Below are positions 23,650-35,128 of a stretch of 64,000 nt of DNA, in pieces; position 1 is the stretch's first letter, and each line of letters starts with the position of its first letter. The notes below the pieces were generated by a model. The model saw only the letters and a program-made list of their open reading frames with translations. It was not told where the DNA came from and made no database searches. Both the position numbers and the translations under genes were made by a program. The stretch is taken from contig CM077644.1 of the NCBI GenBank assembly GCA_039707465.1, positions 80,894,875-80,958,874 of the forward strand, read 5' to 3'. The stretch is from Rhabdophis nuchalis (taxonomy: Eukaryota > Chordata > Lepidosauria > Squamata > Natricidae).

Positions 23650-23936
23650 GGAGAGTCATGCTATTCTCCAAAGCACCTGAAGGTAGAACAAGAAGCAATG
23701 GATAGAAACTAATCAAGGAGAGAAAGCAACCTAGAACTAAGGAGAAATTTCCTGACAGTTGGAATAATTAATCAGTGGAACAACTTGCCTCCAGAAGTTG
23801 TGAATGCTCCAACACTGGAGGTTTTTAAGAAGATGTCGGATAACCATTTGTCTGAAATGGTATAGGTTTTCCTGCCTGAGCAGGGGTTGGACTAGAAGAC
23901 CTCCACAGTCCCTTCCAACTCTGCTATTCTGAAGCT
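23650..23936 (+). mobile_element. CR1 LINE 3' end
   Basis: Encodes the CR1 ORF2 C-terminus in broken frame (RRNFLTVGIINQWNNLPPEV, then TLEVFKK) and ends CCTTCCAACTCTGCTATTCTG. Confidence 0.9.
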
Positions 23937-24256
23937 GACTGAATCTAATGTGTTCAGTTCTGAATAAGGTATTCCACAAGGAGGGTGAGGTCCAAAAAGG
24001 ACCAGGGTTTTGATTATTTTGATTGCCATCTTGATTTTTTTTAAAAAACTAATGAGTGGCCCTTTGTTAGCAATTGAAGAATGTACAGGAACACCTTAAA
24101 GTATTTCATTATATACAAGGAGACAAATGTGTTATGAATAAAATCCTGGAGGGGTGACAATGTGTTATTACAACTTGAATGTCTACTCACAGTGAATGGT
24201 TTCATAAGGATTCTACAATTCACAGTGCTATTTATATTTAATTATTTATTAATACA

Positions 24257-27200
24257 ATGTACTCGAAGCTAGACTTTCTACGGCTGCGAGAGTCCCCGCT
24301 CTCGCAGGTTTGGCCCTCCACTCTAACGAGGGCCAGCCTTGATGAGGGACTCATTGATCCGGAGAGGTGGAAGAAACGTGGTCTTAGGGGTTTTTTAAAT
24401 CGTAGGTTGTTGTTTATTTTAGGGGGTACCAGGGAGGGGGGTGGGCATTATAGACAGGTAGAGACAGAGGGTGAAAGAGAGGGCCAGGCCAGCAGGCGAC
24501 GGAGGGCGGACGGTGCCGTTAGTAGGGGGGAACTAAGAGTCGTCCCGGTGGAGGGCATACCCATCAATAGGGTCGTGGGGAGAGGCAGGTCTGAGGGGAG
24601 ACAAGTTCCATCCTCCCGGTTGGGGGCACGTGGCCGTTGGTTGCAAACGGTCGGGTGCCACAACCCCTGCAGGCTAGGTGGTCAGGGAGTACAGAGCCAG
24701 GGCCTGCGGCTGATGTTTTGCAATGCCAGGTCCGTTGTCAACAAAGCCCCCCTCATCCATGACCTTGTGTCAGAGGGGGAGCCGGACCTGGTAGGAATTG
24801 CGGAGACCTGGTTGGGCCACGAGGGAGGACTCCCCCTCGTTGAAATGTGCCCACCAGGTTACCGCGCTTTTCATCAGCCCCGGGCCCTAGGTAGGGGTGG
24901 TGGGGTAGCGGTTGTTATTAGGGAAGGTCTTGAGCCGAGAGAGACCATTGTGCCACAGACCACCGGTTGTGAGTCCCTCTGCGTGAAGTGGGGCCTAGGG
25001 AGGCAGTTGGGCTTGCTGGTTGTATACCTGGCTCCCCGCTATGTAGCAGCAGCCCTGCCCGAGCTCCTCGAGGTGATCGCTACGATGGCAGTTGAGACCC
25101 CCAGACTTTTAGTCATGGGGGACTTTAATCTGCCATCGGTGGGCGAATCATCCGAGGTAGCTCGGGAGTTCATGGCTTCCATGACAGCCATGGACCTGAC
25201 CCAATTAATTCAAGGCCCCACCCACGAGGGTGGACACACACCGGATCTCATCTTTGTCTCTGACCAATGGAAGAGTGATCTGGGTACAGGGGATATAGTC
25301 ATCACACCCTTGTCATGGTCAGACCACTCACTTCTCCGGCTCGACTTTCCAACCGCCACCCCCCACCGCGGGGAAGCGGAACCTGAGTCATCTATCTGGT
25401 TCCGCCCCAGGCGCCTGATGGACCCTGATGGGTTTCAGGCAGCGCTTGGGCCACTTCCTGTACCCCTGACCCGCGCCCCGATGGAGGACCTCGTGGCCGC
25501 ATGGAATACTGCGACCACGGGAGCCTTGGATCGGGTCGCGCCCTTGCGGCCTCTCTTGCGGCGGCGAAACACCCTGGCTCCTTGGTTTACCGAGGAGCTG
25601 CGGGTGATGAAACGCCGCAAGAGATGCCTAGAGGGAAGATGGAGGTCTACCCGTTCTGAATCTGACCGGACACAGGTAAGAGCCCATTTACGGACTTACA
25701 TTGTGGCGCTGAGAGTGGCCAAACGTCATCATTGTGCCACTCTCATAGCATCCGCAGAAAACCGCCCTGCCGCCCTGTTTAGGGTGACCCGCTCCCTCCT
25801 TCAACAGAGGGTGCGGGAAGCCCCGCTACAGGGTAGAGCAGAGGAATTTGTGATTTTTCTGCAGGAGAAAATCGCTCAGATACAGAACGAGTTAGCCCCC
25901 ATTGATGGCCCAGTGGGATGCCACGAGGCAGATCTTGTTTGGGAGGAGTTTGACTCCGTTGCTTCCGAGGATATGGACAGGTTACGTGGGCGACTGTGAG
26001 CCACCACATGTTTATTGGACCCGTGTCCCTCCTGGCTTCTACTGGCATCCTGGGAGGTGACACGAGGCTGGCTCCAAGAGGTTGTCAACGCTTCCTTAAG
26101 TGAGGGTTCCTTGCCTGCTTCCTTAAAAGAGGCTATGGTGAGGCCCCTCCTTAAGAAGCCCTCTTTGGATCCAGCTTTATTAACCAACTATCGTCCAGTC
26201 TCCAACCTTCCCTTCTTGGCGAAGGTTGTTGAGAGTGTGGTGGCACAACAGTTTCCCCGTCACCTGGAGGAAGTTGATTATCTAGACCCGCGCCAGTCCG
26301 GCTTTCGGCCCGGGCATAGCACTGAGACGGCATTGGTCGCGTTGGTTGATGATCTCTGGAGGGCCAGAGATGGGGGTTGTTCCTCCATCCTGGTCCTATT
26401 AGACCTCTCGGCGGCTTTCGATACCATCGACCATGGTATCCTATTGCATCGGCTGGGGGGGTTGGGAGTGGGAGGCACCATTTTACGGTGGTTCTCCTCC
26501 TACCTCTCTGGCCGATCGCAATTTGTGTTGGCAGGGGAGCAGAGGTCGACCTCGAGACCCCTCACATGTGGGGTGCCTCAGGGGTCGGTCCTCTCGCCTC
26601 TCCTGTTTAACACATACATGAAGCCGCTGGGTGAGATCATCCGTGGTTTTGGGGTAGAGTACCATCTATACGCTGATGACACCCAGCTGTATATTTCTAC
26701 CCCAAACCACCCCAACGATGCCGTAGCGGTGATGTGCCAGTGCCTGGAAGCCGTGCGGGTCTGGATGGGAAGTAACGGACTCAGGCTCAACCCGACCAAG
26801 ACCGAGTGGCTGTGGTTTCCGGCTGCCCGATTCAACCAGCTCACTCCATCGCTGGCCATAGGGGGCGAACATCTTGCCCCTGTGGATGGGGTGCGCAATT
26901 TGGGTGTCCTCCTGGATGCCCGGCTGTCCATGGAAGATCAAGTGACAGCCGTGGCCAGGAGGGCGTTTTACCAGGTTCGCCTGGTTCGCCAATTGCGCCC
27001 CCTATTGGATCGGGACGCCCTTCGCACAGTCACTCATGCGCTCGTGACATCCCGACTGGACTATTGCAACTCTCTCTACATGGGGCTCCCCTTGAGGTGC
27101 ACCCGGAGACTTCAGCTAGTCCAGAATGCAGCCGCGCGAGCAATTATGGGAACCACTAGGTTTACCCATGTAACACCGCTCTTGCGCGAGCTGCACTGGC

Positions 27201-27517
27201 TGCCTGTCGTCTTCCGGGTGCGCTTCAAGGTGTTGATTATCATCTTTAAAGCGCTCCATGGCTCGGGACCTAGCTATCTGCGGGATCGGATCCTGCCTCA
27301 TACATCCTCACGACCAATTCGCTCCCACAGAGAGGGACTTCTCCGGGTGCCGTCCACTAGACTTTGTCAGCGGGCGACGCCCAGGGGAAGGGCTCTCTCT
27401 GTGGCGGGCCCGGCCCTCTGGAACGACCTTCCCCCCGATATTAGGACGACCACGGACCTCCGCTCCTTCCGTCTCAAATTAAAAACTCATTTCTTCTGTC
27501 TGGCCGGCCTAGGATAG
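24257..27517 (+). pseudogene. LINE endonuclease-RT frame with one internal TGA
   Basis: A single reading frame of about 1,086 codons, broken only by TGA at 25997-25999. The related copy at 20714-22318 has CGA (Arg) there, so this looks like one C-to-T change at a CpG. Endonuclease motifs: FCNARSVVNK (about residue 155), IAETW (catalytic Glu), LVMGDFNLPS (Asp/Asn), and SWSDHSLLRLDF (catalytic Asp-His). RT motifs after the stop: LVLLDLSAAFDTIDHG, CGVPQGSVLSPLLF, YADDTQLYI, NPTKTEWLWF. All catalytic residues I can name are present. The Met at 24257 may not be the true start. Confidence 0.93.
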
Positions 27518-27720
27518 TCTCTCTGTCTTTGGGGTTTTATTGGGGTTTTGTAATATTGCTTAGTTTTAATGGGAATTTTAGGGCAGGTTTGGATTTAATT
27601 TATTTTTAATGAAATGTTTATATGTATTTATTGTTTTACTGTGCCTGTGCACCGCCCCGAGTCCCTGTGGGGAGAGGGCGCGGTTTAGAAATATTAAAAT
27701 TATTATTATTATTATTATTC
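24258..27720 (+). mobile_element. Nearly complete L2-like LINE
   Basis: A 3.4-kb element with an APE-type endonuclease, reverse transcriptase, a short 3' UTR (GTGCACCGCCCCGAGTCC) and an (ATT)n tail at about 27697-27719. It is the longest mobile element in the window. The start is uncertain because I cannot see where the 5' UTR begins. No separate ORF1 is visible, so the 5' end may be cut. Clade (L2 within the CR1 group) is judged from motifs. Confidence 0.93.
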
Positions 27721-27860
27721 TTCCTGTTTTGCTTTATTGCTTGAAAAAAAAACTAGGAGGAGAAGGAAGGAACACTTTTTAAAGACCAAAATTAGCAAAA
27801 TTTACTGACAGTAGAGACAAAAGGAAGGGCTCTGTTACTTATCATTTATTGTGGTTGCTA

Positions 27861-28098
27861 CAGAGATGGGTTCCTACCAGTTTGGACTGGTTCAGCTGAG
27901 TAGGTAGTAACTCGGCCTGCCACACCCCCATACCAGTTCTCTTGGCAGCACCATAGGCGGGGCCATCCTGTTTTATGCTTCTGCGCATGCACAGAAGCAT
28001 TTTTAGTACTGTGCATGCACGCGTAATGCACATCAAGCGCGCATGCACAGCACGGCCCTGAGCAAACCAGTAGTAGCAGCAGCGGGAACCCACCCCTG
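27861..28098. mobile_element. hAT non-autonomous element
   Basis: Ends CAGAGATGGGTTCCTACC and GGGAACCCACCCCTG pair. Flanks GGTTGCTA and GGCTGCTG are a likely decayed TSD (6 of 8). The interior has CG-rich GCGCATGCACAG motifs in inverted pairs. Confidence 0.8.
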
Positions 28099-31000
28099 GG
28101 CTGCTGCCATGAACTCAGGCTCGTGGGTGAAAATGCTCTATCTTGCCAGATTTTGGAGGGACTGAAATTCTATCACTCTGGCCTTTGGATATGCCAAAGT
28201 TGTGAAAGTTGACTTAGCAGCATCTGGAAAGAGTCAGGTTCTTCCTCTTGGGGGAGGGGGATAACCAGGTGTAAAGCCATTTATTGTTTTTATTGGGATC
28301 AACCCTGTAGTTACAACTATTAATTCTGAGGGAGAGTCTCAAGGGCATGGCATTTCTTCATCAACGTAATCTATGCCACAGCGAGCTACAACAAAGCAAG
28401 ACTGAACTAGCCACAAAATGTATACAGAGGATGCTTTGATTGCGCTGATGATTTATTGTGGCTGTCCCAGACAATGTTTTTATTGCACTAATGCAACGCT
28501 ACCTTAGCTTCTGAAATCTGTGACAAAGATGATGCCCAGGAGATGCCTTAGTTCACAGCAGCATTCCCAGTTGCCTACAGCAATGTTGTAAGTGCAAAAA
28601 CCCTGCCCATCTCTTCACAGTTCTGTCCTAAGTGGGCCTGCAACTTTTGATATTTAAACAAATCAAAGTAGCCATTTGCACATCTTTGCCACTGAACTCC
28701 ACAGAGTGTTGTGAGAAGTTAAAGTCTTTGCTCCAGATCAAGAGAGCAGAGCACACAGGAGAATTGCTTGCATTTCCATCACAGGAGACATTCAAAAAGG
28801 GAAACCAAAAGTCAGCCCTGCAGGTAGATGACCTGGTTTGCAGTACAATAGCATCTCAGTACGTGACTGGTATTTAGCTTTGTCACTTATATTTTCAAAG
28901 CAAATCTTTGTATTATTAAATCTTTTGCATTTTTATATACTTTCTATGGGGAGACAGATAGATGATGTAGACAGACAGACAGTCAGACAGGCTTTACTAT
29001 AATTGAGATGCCTCTTGGCTTTTGATATGATATATAGAGAGAGATGGTATTTAAGTCTTGTTACATTTTCATTTTTTATATTCATGTTGTGAAGGTACCC
29101 TCAACCTACCGTTCTTTTTATTTAAAGAACTCTTAAAAGGGCAAATACAAATGTTCACTGTTTTCATAAGAAATGCCATTGAACACATGATTCATCCTTC
29201 ACACACTTTAAAAAAAAGGTCTAATCTTTTTTTTTAACCAGGATTTTGAACGTAGAGTAAGCCTGAAGCCACCTCCTCCAATGTCAGAGTAAGAAAACAT
29301 TTAAGAAATATAGCCTGCAGACAACCAAAGATGGAACTAGTTGTCCCAAAATAATTGATAATATTTCATTATTGATTTTCTCTGAATTAATGCTAGGTTG
29401 AAAAATGAGTTTACAACTTTTTTTTCATTTTTGAAAAAAAGTATTACTTTTCATTTTCATGGTCTGAAAATATTGACAGCTTTCAGCAAGGCAATATATA
29501 TAAGGAAATGTTCTATTATTCACCTGATCACACTGCCTTATATCACAAGAGTAAGTTTCATTACACCTCCAATGACCTGCTCTCCAAAACATGAACATTG
29601 GGAAATGTTTCATTCCTTGCTTCTTTAAGCATATTGTGTTATGTGTAAAGTTATAATAAGGCAACAAAAGTACAAGTTCAAACTATTCAGTGAGGCTCAA
29701 CATAAAGATATCAATCACAATGAGAAGTTGTCACTTTCAGATGTTAGCGATGCACTTTTAGTTATGATGAGAAATTTTCAGAGATTCACACTATTCTGCA
29801 CTGTTTCTTTCCTCTGCTAATTGAGGAAAACCATATGGGCCGTATCTGAAATGTAATACTTTAATAGAGAATTAATTAGAATGGGATCTAAGTGCAAAAC
29901 TCTGAATTTGGATCCGTTCCACTACTGCTGGACAACAGCCATGCTAACACAACTTCGTTGTATGCAATGCAATAAGTAGCAAAAAATGTAGTGTATTCTG
30001 AGCACTCCAATATGTGCAATAATTCTCACAACACCATTAGACTGATCAGTATTGTTATCTCTGTTTATGGATGAGTTCTTAGAGCCGTTGTTATTTGGCT
30101 AAAACCGTTTACTGAATTCATGGATTTGGATTTGAAAGACGTGAGATAAAGATATCTTAAATTCTATAGCAGAGTATATGCTAAAATTAAAACCTGGTTA
30201 TTTTCCATTGGAAGATGAGCCTTACAGAATTAATGTGCTATAGTGTCAATCTAGTATACTCAGGTTCAAGTTTGTTTTCAACAATGAAGCTCATTCTGAT
30301 CAGTTATTGTTTCACCGAGTTCTTGCTGGGAATGGAATATTAAACTGGGAGAAGAAAACATAGTATGGAACTTGGAGTTGCTTGGCGCAATGGTAGGATA
30401 AAAACATAAGAATCTGAGCAAGAAACTTTTAAAAAATGCTCTTTGTACAACAGAAATTAAGAATGACCTTGTTCGATGTTCAGTAAAAGATTTGCTTTAA
30501 GCATGAGAAAATGTGGGCAAACATTAGCCAGGCCATTTAAGCTTTTTAGAAATCAACTTTTGTCAAGCAGTTACCAAACAAGGAAGTTGAGCCACATGAG
30601 ATGAAGAAGAAAAAAGTTGTAGCATAAAATTAACCACATATATGCATGTATACAAAGTTGATGCCAATTGTCTCACTCTTAGGTGATTTCCATGGGAGAG
30701 AGAATGTAGTTTCTGCTTGATCTCTTTGTGTCGGTAATATTTTCCTGGATAAATTTGTGATCTGCGTGGAAGGTGCTGTTTTATACACAAAGGTGCTTGA
30801 CAACTAATGCCTCCACCCAGGTAACTTTAGTTGTAATAGGATATTTTAATAAAACAGAAAACATCAGTATTGTGCCCCACATATTTCTGTGCAATGCTAA
30901 GTTTGACAACAATTTATCTTTGAGTGATCTGCTGATTGTCCTCAATCAGTTAATCAAACTTTCTCATGTGAAATTCTTATCTTCTTTACTTTGGTCATGA

Positions 31001-31869
31001 TCACACAAATCAGCTGTTCCTGGTTAATCATTTTTACATTTTTGAGCTCAGTAACACGTAAGAGTCATGCCAATATGGTTGTCACAATAAATAACCTGCA
31101 TTTGGTGATGAATATCATTTGGAGGAACTCTTTCAGCAATCAACTCAATCATGGCATGTTGTTTAAAGTACACTGCTGAGTAGTCACTGCAGGCTTTCAT
31201 TTCACAAACAATAGCTACACAACCTTTTCTTGACAACAACCTCCTATCAACTGAAGTGGAAAAAAATAGATACTAAAGAACATTTTAGAGCTTGAAGTGC
31301 CTCAGTACTACCATATGTTGACAATTTAAAATGCAAGTGGCATTACTTTTAATTCAACACTTGTGTCTATGTGTACATAAATGGTAACAAAAAGGAATAA
31401 CAACACAAAGAAAAAGAGGCAAAAATGAAAAAGCACAAAATAGTTTACAGTTTACAAGCACCATAGTATGAGGTTAAAATTAAGTTTATTAAATAATGAC
31501 CTATTTAAAATCTCAAATCATTCTTAAAATTAATGTGCTTATGAATAACAAAAGCAATAGCACATGAACATGAGATTAAAAGTTAAATGTTTTATGACAA
31601 GAAAAAATAAATGTTGGATATGATACAAACTATATATAAACCCTGTCATGTCTAAGACAGATTCTCTGAATTAAATCGTTGATCTTGCTTGTTTTTGGTT
31701 TACTTTCACTTGGAAGACCAACAACATCTCCTGTGGACAAATTCTTAATACCACTTGGAATAACCAAAACTAATCTGAATCTTGGATATGAACAATTAGA
31801 ATGATGGATCTAAAATTCAATCTGTCTCAAGGATGTCTTTCATAATCCTACAACCAATTACAATCACAA
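28099..31869. other. Unique-looking intergenic DNA
   Basis: 3.8 kb with no gene or recognisable element. Small open frames (for example 28632-28877) lack splice context. Confidence 0.45.
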
Positions 31870-32620
31870 TAGAGCTGGAAGGTACCATGGAGGTCTTCTA
31901 ATCCAAATGCCTCCTTCCCAAAGCAGGAGACCTTATACCATTTCAAACCAGTGACTGTCCAGTCTTCTTAAAAACCTTCTGTGACGAATCACTCTCCACA
32001 TTTGACAGCAAGCTTTTCCACTGGTTAATTGTCCTCACTGTTAGGCAGTTTCTCCGTAATTCCAGGTTGCTTCTTTCCTTGATTAGTTTCCATCATTTCT
32101 TGTCCTACCATCTAGTGTTTTGGAAAATAAGTTGACCCTCTCCTCTTTTTGGCAATCTCTCAAATACTGGAATACTATCATGTGTCTCCTAGTCCTTTTT
32201 TGTAGACTAGCCACAGCCAAACCCTGCAACCGTTCTTCATATGCTTAGTCTCCAGGCTTTTAATCATCATTGCTCTTCTTGGCACATTTTCCAAAATCTC
32301 AAAAACTTTTTTGTAATATAGTAACCAAAACTCGGTGCAGTATTCTGGATGCGGCCTTAATAAGGCTTTATAGTACTAATACTTCACATGACTTTGATTC
32401 TATGCCTGTTTACACAACCAAGGATTGTATTAGCCTTTTTGTCTGCTGCTGCACACTGCTGGCTCATGTTTAAGTGATTGTCCACTAGGACTCCAAGGTC
32501 GCTGTCACAGTTACAGTTTTTAAGCCAGGTTTCATCTAAACTGTATACTTGTACCTTTGGTTTATCCTGCCTAAGTGTAAAACCTTGCTTTTCTCTACAT
32601 TCTTCTCTACAGAATTACTT
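31870..32620 (-). mobile_element. CR1 LINE, older 750-bp copy
   Basis: The complement contains the CR1 C-terminal and upstream segments. Recognisable pieces are AGAGCTGGAAGGTACCATGG, TGGATGCGGCCTTAATAAGG and GGACTCCAAGGTCGCTGTC. Frames are destroyed, so it is ancient. Confidence 0.8.
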
Positions 32621-33083
32621 CTGATAAAGCCAGAATAGTATTCACATGTACAAGATGTTGTCTTACACTCAAATGTTGAAGGAGAAATACAACATCATCC
32701 CTTATGTGGAATGTTTGCATGGTTGTTTTATTCTGTAGGCGTATTAGGAGGGCATGTTTTACTTCACTGAGCTTTCTACCACATCTCATAACCAAACAGC
32801 GTGGACTGGTTTGAAACTAAAATTATTTGCATTTTATTTGCTGACTTTTCCAAAATTAAGAGAAATGTAATGAAGTTTTGTTCATTTGCAGTTGCTGTAG
32901 AATATCCAGGTTTGATTTTTACCTTGGTGATGACATGAATTTCCATATAGCATGTGTGGGATTATCACTTTAATACTATTACAAGCAGCCCATATTCCTA
33001 ATCATTTAATCAAGCTTTTAAATACAGCTTTATATGGGAAAATAACATTTCAACTTATCAGTATGTTATAGTGTTCCCTATAG
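32621..33083. other. Unannotated stretch
   Basis: Nothing is supported. Confidence 0.4.
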
Positions 33084-33269
33084 CAGTGGTCCCCAACCTT
33101 TGCGTCTCTGCAGACCGGCCGTGACGGCAGGAGGAAATGGGATGGTTTCGCATGCGTGCCCAATGCTTATGCAAATAAAGGTTCATACACTCACACACCA
33201 ATTGCGTGGCCTGGTTCCCAATGGGCCATGGTCTGTACCAGGCTATGGACCAGGGATCGGGGATCCCTG
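33084..33269. mobile_element. hAT MITE with perfect TSD
   Basis: Ends CAGTGGTCCCCAACC and GATCGGGGATCCCTG. TSD is CCCTATAG at 33076-33083 and 33270-33277. Same terminal family as 16613-17690. Confidence 0.93.
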
Positions 33270-33367
33270 CCCTATAGGACAAAGAAGTACATTAAAGCCA
33301 TATGGGAAAGAGAAATATACAGAAATATATTTGAATGTTGGGGGTACTAAACTTTCAAAGGATCCTA

Positions 33368-33415
33368 ACAAGGAGAAGGGCGGGGTATAAATTTGATAAA
33401 ATAAATAAAATAAAA
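33368..33415 (+). mobile_element. L2-like LINE 3' tip
   Basis: Only GGGCGGGGTATAAATTTGAT and the (AATAAA)n tail remain. Confidence 0.6.
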
Positions 33416-34669
33416 ATTTACTTCTTAAAAATTATTCAGAACACTGGGGGCCTGAACAGAACTTCCATATGTGACTCATTAATGCAGCCACATTTTTTCA
33501 GTTTTACCAGACTGCTGTATAGAGATTTCTGCTTCAGCCACAAATAATAGATAACAGCTTTATAGCTGTTATAGTGCATCTGCAACAGGTGTGTTGTGTT
33601 CACCTTCCCACATTCTGCAACACATCTTCCCCACATCTTCTAAAGCACTGCATAATCCTAGTAGCTGTCATGACATTAAAATTAGCAAGAAGTGAGGGCA
33701 AAAGGCATTTAGTGCATTTAAATATGGAGTGAGTAGAGGCATACAAAAGGAAATCTAATTTCACACAGTGCATAACTAAATGATGGCATTCCCTAACACA
33801 AGATGGAGAATTGCCAGCTTGGAAGAAAATTAGACAAATTTATCAAGGACAGCCAATCTGTGACTACTTAAGTTATACTCCGGCTACAGTGTCTGTGGCA
33901 GCAGTCAGTATATCTCTTGATATACTGATAGTTTGACAGAACAGTTACTAGAAAATATAATTAGGATTCTCCTCTACCAATTGCTCATAAATATCTGGTT
34001 GTCCACTGTGGGTTCAGAACATGTGACATTGGTCTGATTGGGCATCATCTTTAAAGATGATATATTTTATTACCAGCTGGAGCGTTTCTTTATATAATTC
34101 TTGCTGAGCAATTTGATAAGCTCTCTACATAGTCAGAGAATTTTTTACATCAGAAAATGTAGGTTCACCAAGGAGTTCTTGCCTTTAAAATGACAGGCTC
34201 TATACTGCTGATCTCAGAGCTTGAAACAAGATTCCCATCTATTTATTTTCACAGTGAGTCATTTGTGTTCATTTGTATAAACATACATTTACTGCCTATT
34301 TAGATTTCTGTAAAGGTGCTGGAGGAGAGTTGAGAGCTAGGAGGCCATAAGCACAAGCCTATTAGCAGCATCCATAATTGGAGCTGTCAACAAGCAGAAC
34401 TGGGATGCCCAGAGCTCAACTAATAAGCAGCAAAAATGCCACTGGGATTAAATAAGTAATAATGGCTCCATGCTGACCGCACTCTTCCAAAAATTTTACA
34501 TTGATCATTAATTTGCTTTTATATTTTCTGCTGCTTTGTAACATCAAGCTATGAAAAAAAAACCATTTCACATATGAAATGTTCAATCAGTGGTCAACCA
34601 GTTCTATTTGAGTTGGAAAATACTATAAAGATCACAGCTGAGTAATAACAAAATGTTTTGCATCTAAGC
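33416..34669. other. Unique DNA; candidate conserved block at 34250-34560
   Basis: No gene is supported. 34250-34560 is repeat-free with several ATTA/TAAT cores; see findings. Confidence 0.4.
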
Positions 34670-35128
34670 CAGGGATGTCAAAATCATATCATTATGTTGT
34701 CATCACCTGATATATCATGACTTTTTCCCCCTTTGCTAAAACGGGGATGGTGCAGCCAGCATGTGACGCATCTGGCCTGCGGGCCACAAGTTGATCCTAT
34801 TTTTTTATTTCAAGTGGAAGGATTTAGCAGGGTTTTTAAAATTGGTTATGAAGTGGGTCACTATGTTATGCTGGCTAAGATTTTTTTTAAAAACCAGAAG
34901 CGACAATATTCTTATTAAGCTAGCTGAAGGTTTCCAAAATTGCTGCAAGATTTCAAGAACTATTTATCTGACAATTACTATAAGGGGCAGGGAGGAGTAG
35001 AAAGGTTAAAGCAAAGTGCCAAGCTCACATGTTGCTGTCATGTGACGTTTCACATTTCCCCATTTGCGGAACTGGGGTGGGCTGGGTGTGACTCATCCAG
35101 CCCACGGATCATCAGTTTGACGCTCCTG
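34670..35128. mobile_element. Composite hAT element with duplicated interior
   Basis: Begins CAGGGATGTCAAAATC and ends CAGTTTGACGCTCCTG, like the 131-133 bp elements at 47838 and 50130. It is 459 bp because two similar units are joined: 34670-34797 with GCATGTGACGCATC then GGCC, and 35030-35128 with CATGTGACGTTTC then CATCCAGCCCACGG. No clean TSD is seen. Confidence 0.7.
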
